A stretch of DNA of 15,509 nucleotides from the NCBI GenBank assembly GCA_938074585.1, contig CALJEW010000136.1, forward strand, positions 1 through 15,509, given 5' to 3'. Below are positions 6,495 to 14,349 of this stretch, piece after piece; within the stretch, counting starts at the first letter, position 1; each line of letters begins with the position of its first letter. The notes beneath the pieces were generated by a model, which saw nothing but the letters and a program-made list of their open reading frames with translations, ran no database searches and was not told where the DNA came from. The DNA is from an uncultured Rhodospirillales bacterium (GTDB taxonomy: Bacteria > Pseudomonadota > Alphaproteobacteria > Rhodospirillales > Casp-alpha2). The translations under genes were made by a program, and so were the position numbers.

Positions 6495-9400
6495 AGGCTA
6501 TCTAAAAGATCTTGTAAGGTTGCATGCGTATTGTTTCTTCGCGACTTCCACAAGCCCCGGTCTTGTGCTTCAATTAACCGGTTAGCTATTTCCTTACATG
6601 CTGCTGGATTGTGATCCTTCAAAAACTGTAATACCCGCTCGTCATTTAAATAAGCATCAAACACCGCATCAAAATGGTGGCCTTTTACGCAGCGGGCTGT
6701 TGCTTGAAACGCGAACATGTAATCAACCGTTGCGGCTAACTCGAACGCGCCTTTATACCCATGACGCATAACTCCTTCGATCCATTTCGGATTAACCACG
6801 CGGGCCCTAACAACACGCCCAATTTCGTCTTCAAGAGTTCTAATTTTTGGCGTTTCGGGCCTTGAAAGATCATTATGATAGACCCGGGGTTGCCCCCCAG
6901 AAAGCGAGCGGATTGCAGCTGTCATACCGCCTTCAAATTGATAATAATCGTCGGAATCTAATAGGTCATGTTCCCTATTGTCTTGATTATGAACAACCGC
7001 TTCCACTCGCTTCAAACGCGCTTCAAACAACCCATGTTCCGCTTTGCCTCGGCTGCCAGACCCATACGCATATCCGCCCCATGCCACATAAGCTTTGGCT
7101 AAATCATCTTCTGTTTGCCAACCTTTTTCATCAATCAAGGCTTGTAAGCCAGCCCCATAGGCACCAGGTTTTGATCCGAATATCCGAAACCCAGCTCGCG
7201 TTTTGGCTTCCGCTTCATCCATTCCGCCTTCGACCAAAGTCGCCGTTTCTACTTGAACACGCGTAGCCAAAGGGTTTGTTTGTTCCGGCTCATCCAACTC
7301 AGATACAGCGCGTACGGCGGAATCGAACAAATCGATCAACCCAGGAAAGGCATCGCGAAAAAATCCCGATATCCGCAAAGTTACATCAACACGCGGACGC
7401 CCAAGCACAGCAGATGGCAAAACCTCAAAACCAGTAACCCGCCGGGAAGCTACATCCCATGTCGGCTTAACCCCAATTAAGGCTAGCGCTTGTGCGATGT
7501 CATCCCCGCCAGTCCGCATGTTAGATGTTCCCCATGCGCTAATCGCCATGGTCTTTGGCCACTCACCGGCGTCTTGCATATGGCGCTCAATCAGAAGAGT
7601 TGCAGATTTCCAACCCAGCGTCCAAGCGGCGGGCGTTGGAACGGTTCGCGTATCAACTGAATAAAAATTACGTCCCGTTGGCAATACGTCTGGCCGGCCT
7701 CGTGTTGGCGCGCCTGATGGACCGGGGGCAACGAAACAACCGCTCAACCCTGTTAATAATCCGCGTAATTCCGACGGGCCCGACTGTTCAACGGAAGGGC
7801 GAATTATAGCGGCTAAATTATTCAAAACGGCTTTTGTTTTACTGTGTGATTCCGCAGGCGATATTTCACCCGACACATAAGCTGATGCCATCAACTCCAA
7901 ACGTTCAATTGTATCACCTAAACTGCGCCAAGGATCATATGTTAATTTATAAAGATCTTCAGGGCGACGCCCTTTGTAAGGGTCCGCCATTTCACAATCC
8001 AATGGGTCGAAGTCCAATTCAAAGTCATCAGCCATGGCACGTAACAATGAATGGTCACCCATATCATTAACGCCGCGTGGCACCCGAACAAGAGCAACCA
8101 GTAAATCATCTAAAAGGTTTTCTGTTGGCGATTGCCCAAAGATGTGCAATCCATCACGAATTTGCATTTCTTTTAATTCGCACAAATAATTATCTAATTT
8201 CGCCAACGCTTGTTCTTCATCATCGTCCCCTTCAATGCCGCAATCGGTATCAAGACCCGTTGCTTGGCACAAGGTTAGGATATCTTTTTTAAGAACTTTT
8301 ATGCGACGCGGGTCAACCCCAGTCGCTTCATAATATTCATCAATCAATTGTTCTAAATTACGCAACGGCCCATAGCTTTCAGCCCGTGTCAAAGGGGGCG
8401 TCAAATGATCGATGATAACCGCTTGCGTACGTCGTTTGGCTTGCGTGCCTTCTCCCGGATCATTAACGATGAACGGATATAAATGAACCATCGGCCCGAA
8501 CACGGCTTCTGAAAAACATGTTTCAGACATCGCCAACGCTTTCCCCGGCAACCATTCTAAGTTCCCATGTTTGCCCATGTGAACAATTGCTTGAACACCA
8601 ATATCATTACGTAACCAAGCATAAAAAGCGAAGTAGCCGTGGGGGGGAACAAGAGCCGGATCGTGATAACTTTCTACAGGATTAATGTTGTAACCACGTG
8701 CGGGCTGCAATCCAATTGTGATATTACCCATGTGATAAGCAGGGATCGCAAACCGTCCACAATCTACACTGTCTGGTTGATAAAAAGGGTCAGATTCAGG
8801 CGTGCCCCAACGTTTATTCACCAGAACTTGAATGGTTTCAGGAAGTTGGCTGAAAAAGATTTGGTAATCAGCTAAGCTTAAACTCTCAACAACTTCACGC
8901 GAAGCCAATGCTTTAAAATCATTGGTTGGGCCTGCTTGCATACGCTGAATCAGCGCATCGCTTTCGTCGGGCAAATCACCAACCGTGTAACCCACGCTTT
9001 TAAGTGTATTTAGAACAGTTAATGTTGCGGCAGGTGTGTCTAACCCAACACCGTTTCCCATGCGCCCATCTTTATTAGGATAGTTCGCCATCACTAAGGC
9101 AATGCGCCGGTCTTTTTCAGGTGTGTGACGCAAACGTGCCCAATTGGCTGCCAGTTCACTAACAAAAGCAACGCGATCTTCGACTGGTTCGTAGCGAACA
9201 ATATCAGTTTCAGTTAAGTCATCGCGCCGGGCAGAGCCTTTGAAGGATACGGCACGGCTCAAAACCCGACCATCAACTTCTGGCAATGCAACATTCATCG
9301 AAATATCACGCGCCGATAAGCCACTTAAACCATCACGCCACGATTGTTCATTTCCACCTGAAAAAACGATCTGCAAAACCACCGGAGCAGCCTCACCGCG

Positions 9401-10264
9401 GCCCGCATCAAACGGCGTTTGAACGCGTGCAGCACCAGGGGCGCTAACCGAAAACCCGGTTCCATTTAAAATCACATCAGGTGGAGCCGCTTGGAAAATC
9501 TGGCTCATTATGCCTGTAGCTTCTTGATCTTTTAGACTTTGGGTAAAAATTGGAAGAGGGTTTAACCCAGCGTCATCAAGACCCGCAACGATGGCATCAA
9601 TAACTTTTGTGTTTCCGGCCTGAACAAGTGCCCGGTAAAAAACAACGGCAGAGATCGGCCGATCAAGTTTCCACTGCTTTTGCAAATCAGCCACAGTATC
9701 AATAGCAGAGTTTGGCCAATAGATTCCGGCCTTAACCAAAGGGGTTGGTTCTTGCCAGTCGATATTAACATCAAGCAAGCTTGCCGTGTATTTTAAAAAT
9801 TCAGAAGCATTTATTGGTCCGCCATGAACCAAATATTGCCACAAACGGTTTTGCATATTAGGACTAATGCTAGTCAGTTCATCTAGCTCTGTATCGGGTT
9901 GATCATCGCCCGGTAAAAAAGCGATGGGGATTTTATTTTTTTGGCATATAGCCAAAACTTCATCCACGCCGTAACTCCAATACCCGCGCCCCCCAAGCAA
10001 TCGAACGACAACAAGTTTTGCACTTTTGATGACTTGATCGATATATAAATCAACCGACATGTTGTGGGCTAAGTGCATTATATTAGCAAGGCGCAAGGTT
10101 GGTAGATCCGCACCGCCTTGATTCAATTTAGACTGCGCATCGGCTAACGCTGTTAGCTCCGTATCGGCAGCAGATAAAAAAACAATATCACCGGGCGTTT
10201 GACCTAAATCGACAGCTTCAGAACCATCATTAATCCCACCCGGCTGGGCCGCCAAAAGATGCAT
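6491..10264 (-). CDS. cobN: aerobic cobaltochelatase subunit CobN
   Basis: This is a 1257-residue protein, close to the roughly 1275 of Pseudomonas denitrificans CobN. CobN is the large porphyrin-binding subunit of the ATP-dependent CobNST complex. That complex inserts Co2+ into hydrogenobyrinic acid a,c-diamide in the aerobic cobalamin pathway in the cytoplasm. Family signs: an N-terminus MHLLAAQPGGINDGSEAVDLG, VVVRLLGGRGYW near residue 90, and the CobN/ChlH hallmark HMGKHGNLEWLPGK starting at His562. These are followed by conserved PFIVNDPGEGTQAKRR and HLTPPLTRAESYG, and the C-terminal FELAATVDYMFAFQATA block. The ATG lies one base after the cobW stop. The frame is intact throughout, including a seven-base C run on the coding strand (8641-8647). 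Partner subunits (the AAA+ and MIDAS proteins) are not in this window. Rare sequence drift aside, I see no missing motif. Confidence 0.95.
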   Translation of the reverse strand: MHLLAAQPGGINDGSEAVDLGQTPGDIVFLSAADTELTALADAQSKLNQGGADLPTLRLANIMHLAHNMSVDLYIDQVIKSAKLVVVRLLGGRGYWSYGVDEVLAICQKNKIPIAFLPGDDQPDTELDELTSISPNMQNRLWQYLVHGGPINASEFLKYTASLLDVNIDWQEPTPLVKAGIYWPNSAIDTVADLQKQWKLDRPISAVVFYRALVQAGNTKVIDAIVAGLDDAGLNPLPIFTQSLKDQEATGIMSQIFQAAPPDVILNGTGFSVSAPGAARVQTPFDAGRGEAAPVVLQIVFSGGNEQSWRDGLSGLSARDISMNVALPEVDGRVLSRAVSFKGSARRDDLTETDIVRYEPVEDRVAFVSELAANWARLRHTPEKDRRIALVMANYPNKDGRMGNGVGLDTPAATLTVLNTLKSVGYTVGDLPDESDALIQRMQAGPTNDFKALASREVVESLSLADYQIFFSQLPETIQVLVNKRWGTPESDPFYQPDSVDCGRFAIPAYHMGNITIGLQPARGYNINPVESYHDPALVPPHGYFAFYAWLRNDIGVQAIVHMGKHGNLEWLPGKALAMSETCFSEAVFGPMVHLYPFIVNDPGEGTQAKRRTQAVIIDHLTPPLTRAESYGPLRNLEQLIDEYYEATGVDPRRIKVLKKDILTLCQATGLDTDCGIEGDDDEEQALAKLDNYLCELKEMQIRDGLHIFGQSPTENLLDDLLVALVRVPRGVNDMGDHSLLRAMADDFELDFDPLDCEMADPYKGRRPEDLYKLTYDPWRSLGDTIERLELMASAYVSGEISPAESHSKTKAVLNNLAAIIRPSVEQSGPSELRGLLTGLSGCFVAPGPSGAPTRGRPDVLPTGRNFYSVDTRTVPTPAAWTLGWKSATLLIERHMQDAGEWPKTMAISAWGTSNMRTGGDDIAQALALIGVKPTWDVASRRVTGFEVLPSAVLGRPRVDVTLRISGFFRDAFPGLIDLFDSAVRAVSELDEPEQTNPLATRVQVETATLVEGGMDEAEAKTRAGFRIFGSKPGAYGAGLQALIDEKGWQTEDDLAKAYVAWGGYAYGSGSRGKAEHGLFEARLKRVEAVVHNQDNREHDLLDSDDYYQFEGGMTAAIRSLSGGQPRVYHNDLSRPETPKIRTLEDEIGRVVRARVVNPKWIEGVMRHGYKGAFELAATVDYMFAFQATARCVKGHHFDAVFDAYLNDERVLQFLKDHNPAACKEIANRLIEAQDRGLWKSRRNNTHATLQDLLDSL

Positions 10265-10265
10265 A

Positions 10266-11288
10266 TTAGCCAGCCAATACGGAACGAATAGCCGCCACGT
10301 CCAAACCCGTCTCGCCGATGATCACAAGCTCTGACCGCCTCGCTTCATCGTCGCGCCACGGCCGGTCAAAATAGCGTTGTAAGCGCGGCCCAACACCCTG
10401 AACCACATGGCGCATGTCTTTACCGGGTACGTTTAAAAACCCTTTGATTCGTAAAATATCATGGTCAGTAGTTAAGGTTTTTAAAGTATTTTCCAATTCA
10501 TCAGGATTGCTGACATCACCTAACTCGACAACAAAACTATCGAAGTCATCATGGTCATGGCCGTCTTCGCCATCGTGATGTGATTTCCGTTGTTCAATGA
10601 CATCTTCAACCGCAGCCCCGATGCCAAGTAAAATTTTGATGTCGATGTTGCCATGATTAATTGCAATAATTTTTGCCGCAGGATCAATTTCTTTTTCGAC
10701 AATTAAGCGCACACCGGCCATGGCCGCGTCATCTAGCATGTCACTTTTATTGAGCAATACCAAATCAGCCGATAATAATTGATCTTCAAACACTTCCTCT
10801 AAAGGCGATTCATGATCTAGCATCTCATCCTCTTGGCGGGCGTCCTGAACTGCATCTGGGTCATCAGCAAAACGGCCCGCATCAACCGCCGGTGCATCAA
10901 CAACCGTAACCACACCATCAACCGTCACCCGCGATTTAATTTCAGGCCAACTGAACGCTTGTACCAATGGTTTTGGTAACGCCAAACCAGAAGTTTCGAT
11001 CACAATGTGTTCAGGTGGATTTTCTCGATCCAGCAACGCTTCCATCGTTGGTAAAAAATCATCAGCAACCGTGCAACAAATACAGCCATTTGCCAGTTCC
11101 ATAATATTATCGTCTTCGCAGCCCTCAATTCCGCACCCCGCCAACATTGCACGATCAATACCTAAATCACCAAATTCATTAATAATTAGGGCAATGCGCT
11201 TGCCGTCCGCATTTTCCAACATGTGTCGTATCAATGTGGTTTTCCCAGCACCCAAAAACCCGGTGATAACTGTAGCAGGAATCTTCAT
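10266..11288 (-). CDS. cobW: CobW, COG0523 GTPase, probable cobalt metallochaperone
   Basis: This 340-residue G3E-family GTPase is thought to deliver Co2+ to the CobNST chelatase. The ATG at 11288 is chosen over an earlier in-frame ATG at 11333 because MKIPATVITGFLGAGKTT is the family start, it overlaps the cobP stop as ATGA, and AAAGGA lies about 9 bases upstream. Visible elements are Walker A GFLGAGKTT (10-18), the metal-binding CxCC motif as CICC (69-72), ETSGLALP (98-105) and the guanine-specificity motif NKSD (180-183). A His/Asp-rich loop sits near 237-249 (His237, 238, 244, 246), a likely metal-binding stretch. The C-terminal CobW_C domain (about 253-335) contains ILRIKGFLNVPG and ends near the stop. 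It is followed after one base by cobN, matching the common cobW-cobN order. Confidence 0.94.
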   Translation of the reverse strand: MKIPATVITGFLGAGKTTLIRHMLENADGKRIALIINEFGDLGIDRAMLAGCGIEGCEDDNIMELANGCICCTVADDFLPTMEALLDRENPPEHIVIETSGLALPKPLVQAFSWPEIKSRVTVDGVVTVVDAPAVDAGRFADDPDAVQDARQEDEMLDHESPLEEVFEDQLLSADLVLLNKSDMLDDAAMAGVRLIVEKEIDPAAKIIAINHGNIDIKILLGIGAAVEDVIEQRKSHHDGEDGHDHDDFDSFVVELGDVSNPDELENTLKTLTTDHDILRIKGFLNVPGKDMRHVVQGVGPRLQRYFDRPWRDDEARRSELVIIGETGLDVAAIRSVLAG

Positions 11289-11809
11289 TCTTTTTCGTCC
11301 TTTAAAATATTTGGGATTCCAGCGGTCACCCACACAACCCGATCCGAAGCCTCAGCAATTACCTGATTCATTCGACCCGCACAATCAACAAATTTTCGTG
11401 CCAAAGCATTGTCAGGAATAACGCCTTGCCCTACTTCATTAGATACTAGGACCACTGGTCCTTGGGATTTTTGCAAAACAGAAATGAGGCGCTCTGTCTC
11501 TATAAGAATATCACGCTCTGCAATCATCAAATTCGACAGCCAAAGTGTTAGGCAGTCCACCAATATAGGGCGTTGCACTTTAGATTCCCGATCAATTATA
11601 TTGGCAATGTCAAAGGGTTCTTCAAGTGTCGACCACATTTCACCACGTCGATTTTTGTGTGTATTTATGCGGTCATTCATTTCATCATCAAAAGCTTGCG
11701 CCGTGGCCAAATATAGCCCGCATCCCTCTGCTTCAACCAACTTCTCTGCGTATCCGCTTTTACCAGACCGTTGACCGCCTAATATTAGGGTAATTTTTGC
11801 CGTGTTCAT
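11285..11809 (-). CDS. cobU: adenosylcobinamide kinase / adenosylcobinamide-phosphate guanylyltransferase
   Basis: This is a 174-residue protein (CobU in Salmonella, CobP in Pseudomonas naming). It phosphorylates adenosylcobinamide and then transfers GMP to it, making AdoCbi-GDP for the nucleotide-loop assembly. Walker A GGQRSGKS is at 11-18, DDEMNDRINTHKNRRGEMW at 41-59, VDCLTLWLSNL at 84-94 and VSNEVGQGVIP at 122-132. His51 in the RIxxH pattern matches the alphaproteobacterial CobP form; the residue aligned with Salmonella His46, the reported guanylylated histidine, is Thr50. The ATG comes one base after the stop of the phosphatase gene (TGA-A-ATG), and the stop overlaps the cobW start. Length is normal for the family. 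Confidence 0.94.
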   Translation of the reverse strand: MNTAKITLILGGQRSGKSGYAEKLVEAEGCGLYLATAQAFDDEMNDRINTHKNRRGEMWSTLEEPFDIANIIDRESKVQRPILVDCLTLWLSNLMIAERDILIETERLISVLQKSQGPVVLVSNEVGQGVIPDNALARKFVDCAGRMNQVIAEASDRVVWVTAGIPNILKDEKE

Positions 11810-11810
11810 T

Positions 11811-12440
11811 TCATTTAGCCGGCTGATTGATCGTAACGGCGCGCCATGATCGGCCCTTACCTTTCAACAATCCACCCTCAATATGTTCAAGGCGGGTTAA
11901 TGATAACGTGTTGACCGTGAACGACATTCCCGTTTCAGGCGTAAGATCTAAAGCGTGTGAAATCGCAGCTCGGATGGTACCACCATGTGTTACCGCAACA
12001 ATGTCTTTGCCCTCATGTTGTTCTGTATATTGGTCTATGATCGCACCAACCCGACTAATCTGATCGGCAAAACTTTCACCACCGGGAGGGCGATTACGGG
12101 CGGGACTATCCCAAAAATCGTCATATGTCGCCTCATCACGGGCCCGCATATCGTCCCACGATGCGCCCTGCCAATCACCAAAATTTTGTTCGCCCAAATG
12201 TTGTTCTTGAATGGGGGTTGGGAAATTTAAGCCCGCATCACCAATAGCGTTTGCTGTCCGATGTGTACGCGACAAATGGCTGGTTAGCCAAACGGCATCC
12301 GATGGCAAAAATGCAGCGAGCCCTTCAAATGACGCCCGATCAGATATATCGCAATCGACATCGTTCGAGCCATACATAACCCCTTCAACGCCAACGACGG
12401 GCGCATGACGGACCCACCACCATTTTGTTGTTGTGCTCAT
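11811..12440 (-). CDS. cobC: histidine phosphatase family protein, probable alpha-ribazole phosphatase (CobC-like)
   Basis: This is a 209-residue phosphoglycerate-mutase-like phosphatase. The catalytic motif is VRHAP with the phosphorylated His12 (an RHA variant of the usual RHG). The second histidine is His152 in VTHGGT. Arg58 lies in LSRTHRTANAI, and the acid is Glu84 in LGEQNFGDWQG, which is the typical alpha-ribazole-phosphatase region. In the cobalamin pathway such enzymes remove the 5'-phosphate of alpha-ribazole or of adenosylcobalamin phosphate. The family is broad, so the CobC role rests on position: its ATG overlaps the cobS stop (ATGA) and the next gene is cobU one base later. The symbol should be read as Salmonella cobC, not the Pseudomonas cobC aminotransferase/decarboxylase. 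Confidence 0.85.
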   Translation of the reverse strand: MSTTTKWWWVRHAPVVGVEGVMYGSNDVDCDISDRASFEGLAAFLPSDAVWLTSHLSRTHRTANAIGDAGLNFPTPIQEQHLGEQNFGDWQGASWDDMRARDEATYDDFWDSPARNRPPGGESFADQISRVGAIIDQYTEQHEGKDIVAVTHGGTIRAAISHALDLTPETGMSFTVNTLSLTRLEHIEGGLLKGKGRSWRAVTINQPAK

Positions 12441-13234
12441 AAAAAGAAAGCTCCTACCGTGATTAAAATTACAATTTCGGATACTTGTTGAGTTGCACCC
12501 AACACATCACCCGTATACCCGCCAATTTGACGATTGGCGATAAATGAAATAATAAGGACAAAAATCAAGGCGAATGTTATGGCAACAATACCAACAACGC
12601 CCCCTAAAAAGGGCCACGCGATAACGCACCCTAAAAAAAGTGCAATGAGTGCATTTTTACCCGTTGGTCGCCCAGCGGTTGCCCCCAACCCGTCGGTTCG
12701 AGCCCGGGGCATTAAATGCATCATTCCCGGCAATAAACTGCGCGATAATACAGCGGCCCCAACAATAGTTGCTACCGCCATACCCGTCCCCAATAAACCA
12801 GCCAAAAGCGATGCCCGCAAACCAACGCTAAAAATCAGCGCCAGCACCCCATAGGCCCCAATAAAACTGTCGCGCATGATCCTCAATTTATCTTCGCGTA
12901 AATACCCACCACCAAAACCATCAACCACATCGGCCAAACCATCTTCATGCAAAGCACCGGTGACCAAAGCCCCAGCAATAATCGCTAAAAAGGCGCAGGC
13001 AAGGGGATGCAAATCCAGCTCAGCAGCAAGCATCAAAGCACCACCCGATATCGCGCCCACAACCAACCCGATAAAGGGAAAACCACGGACGGCGCGGGCT
13101 AAATCATGAGTTTGTATATCACCTTTTGGGCGGAACGGAAGGCGGGTTAAAAATAAGCCAGCCGTCTGTAAATCATGGACAGCATTGCTCAGCCAGCTTA
13201 AGTCCTTCGCTTGTAAATCTGATGGCTTTACCAT
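12437..13234 (-). CDS. cobS: adenosylcobinamide-GDP ribazoletransferase (cobalamin synthase)
   Basis: This 265-residue polytopic inner-membrane enzyme joins AdoCbi-GDP with alpha-ribazole or its phosphate, making (phospho)cobalamin (CobS in Salmonella, CobV in Pseudomonas). The family motif GALHEDGLADVVDGFGGG is at 93-110 with its acidic metal-binding residues. The second conserved block, GGYTGDVLGATQQVSE, is at 238-253. The protein is otherwise rich in hydrophobic helices. The start at 13234 (MVKPSDLQ) has CAGGA about 8 bases upstream; a start further in would remove nothing conserved up to about residue 20. It is the first gene of the six-gene minus-strand operon and is divergent from cobT across only 94 bases. 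Its promoter must lie in that gap or in the start of cobT; I cannot point to a clear one. Confidence 0.93.
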   Translation of the reverse strand: MVKPSDLQAKDLSWLSNAVHDLQTAGLFLTRLPFRPKGDIQTHDLARAVRGFPFIGLVVGAISGGALMLAAELDLHPLACAFLAIIAGALVTGALHEDGLADVVDGFGGGYLREDKLRIMRDSFIGAYGVLALIFSVGLRASLLAGLLGTGMAVATIVGAAVLSRSLLPGMMHLMPRARTDGLGATAGRPTGKNALIALFLGCVIAWPFLGGVVGIVAITFALIFVLIISFIANRQIGGYTGDVLGATQQVSEIVILITVGAFFL

Positions 13235-13275
13235 CCACTTCGTCCTGATCCAAATTTTGCGTGCAACAATGTATG

Positions 13276-13328
13276 TTTCGGTTATAGGTGAGCTTATCCT
13301 TAAAGAAAACCAACCCGGTGCAATTCAC
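13276..13328 (+). promoter_or_regulatory. truncated cobalamin-riboswitch-like sequence in front of cobT
   Basis: TTCGGTTATAGGTG (13277-13290) resembles the 5' part of many proteobacterial cobalamin riboswitches. TTAAAG (13300-13305) and CCCGGTGCAATTC (13314-13326) resemble the TTAATAGGGAA and CCGGTGCAAATCC core segments that follow it. The order and spacing fit. The expected continuation is absent: the matching CCGG arm, the CCCCGCAACTGT segment and the distal B12 box are not seen. Instead the cobT ATG comes two bases after the match. There is also no Shine-Dalgarno before cobT. I read it as a remnant left by a deletion; a chance resemblance is possible. Confidence 0.42.
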
Positions 13329-14345
13329 ATGGCCATCACATCATTTAACGATTTAAGAACTCAATTAGCCACCCTTCAGGGCCCCGATCAAAAAGCCCTA
13401 AAACAAGCAAAACTTCGGGAACCACAGTTAACCAAACCACCGGGATCTTTGGGCCGAATGGAAGAGTTATCGGCGTGGGTTTCTGCATGGCAAGGCAGCT
13501 ACCCGCCCCGCATGAATACCCCCAGAGCACGTGTTTTTGCCGGAAATCATGGTGTTGTTGCAAAAGGCGTTTCTGCATACCCAGCCGAGGTTACCCAACA
13601 AATGGTTTTCGGATTTGAAGCGGGTAGTGCTGCAATCAATCAGATTTGCAAAACTTTTGGCATTGAATTACAAGTCATAAGCCTTGATTTAGACACCCCA
13701 ACTCAAGATTTCACAGAGCGCCCCGCAATGAGTGAGATCGATTTTGTGGCTGCTTATAATGCCGGTGCAAATGCAGTTCCTGAACAGACAGACATGATTT
13801 GTTTGGGTGAAATGGGGATCGGCAATACAACATCCGCAGCCGCTATTTCCCTTGCCCTTTTTGGAGGAAATGCAAATGATTGGACCGGGGCAGGAACGGG
13901 TGTCACCGGAGCAGCTTTAGATATTAAAACGTCTGTTGTTGCAAAAGGTGTCCAGCTACATAAAAGCAACACAACCGACGCTCTTGGCATTTTATGCTGT
14001 TTAGGCGGGCGAGAATTGGTCGCCATTGCAGGGGCTATTATACAAGCCCGACAAAACAACATTCCTGTCATGATTGATGGGTTTATAGCAACCGCCGCCG
14101 CCGCATGCCTAGAAGAAGCTCAGCCGGGGGCTCTTGATCATTGCCAAATCGCCCATGCATCAGCTGAAAAGGGCCATAAAAAACTGCTTCAATCGATTAA
14201 CAAAGAAGCGCTTTTAGATTTGGGGATGCGTTTAGGTGAAGCATCAGGTGCAGCATTAGCGGTTTGCATTTTGAAAGCTGCCGTCAATTGCCATAACGGA
14301 ATGGCGACTTTTGCAGAAGCAGGTGTTACCGATAAAGAGGGTTAG
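13329..14345 (+). CDS. cobT: nicotinate-nucleotide--dimethylbenzimidazole phosphoribosyltransferase
   Basis: This 338-residue cytoplasmic enzyme makes alpha-ribazole 5'-phosphate from 5,6-dimethylbenzimidazole and nicotinate mononucleotide (CobT in Salmonella, CobU in Pseudomonas). LTKPPGSLGRMEELSAW (34-50) and VFAGNHGVVAKGVSAYPAEV (69-88) are family signatures. GEMGIGNTTSAAA and the GAGTGVTG loop follow. RLGEASGAAL carries Glu304, the equivalent of the catalytic Glu317 in Salmonella CobT. The open frame extends upstream to 13185, with an ATG at 13269, but I choose 13329 (MAITSFNDLR) because family homology begins there and the extension translates the riboswitch-like leader. It is divergent from cobS and convergent with the solute-binding pseudogene only 4 bases beyond its stop. 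Confidence 0.94.
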   Translation: MAITSFNDLRTQLATLQGPDQKALKQAKLREPQLTKPPGSLGRMEELSAWVSAWQGSYPPRMNTPRARVFAGNHGVVAKGVSAYPAEVTQQMVFGFEAGSAAINQICKTFGIELQVISLDLDTPTQDFTERPAMSEIDFVAAYNAGANAVPEQTDMICLGEMGIGNTTSAAAISLALFGGNANDWTGAGTGVTGAALDIKTSVVAKGVQLHKSNTTDALGILCCLGGRELVAIAGAIIQARQNNIPVMIDGFIATAAAACLEEAQPGALDHCQIAHASAEKGHKKLLQSINKEALLDLGMRLGEASGAALAVCILKAAVNCHNGMATFAEAGVTDKEG

Positions 14346-14349
14346 GATG

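Noticed and set aside
6847..9774. Several open frames of 60-139 codons on both strands inside cobN, the largest on the plus strand at 6847-7266
   Set aside because: They are shadows of the conserved cobN frame; none shows family motifs, a ribosome site or sensible composition.
13185..13328. Longer cobT frame starting at 13185 or 13269
   Set aside because: The extension overlaps the start of cobS and translates the riboswitch-like leader; family similarity begins at 13329.
12437..14345. cobS and cobT as the AAA+/MIDAS subunits of the CobNST cobaltochelatase
   Set aside because: Sequence motifs show cobalamin synthase and NaMN:DMB phosphoribosyltransferase. The shared names come from two naming systems; no AAA+ Walker motifs or MIDAS are present.
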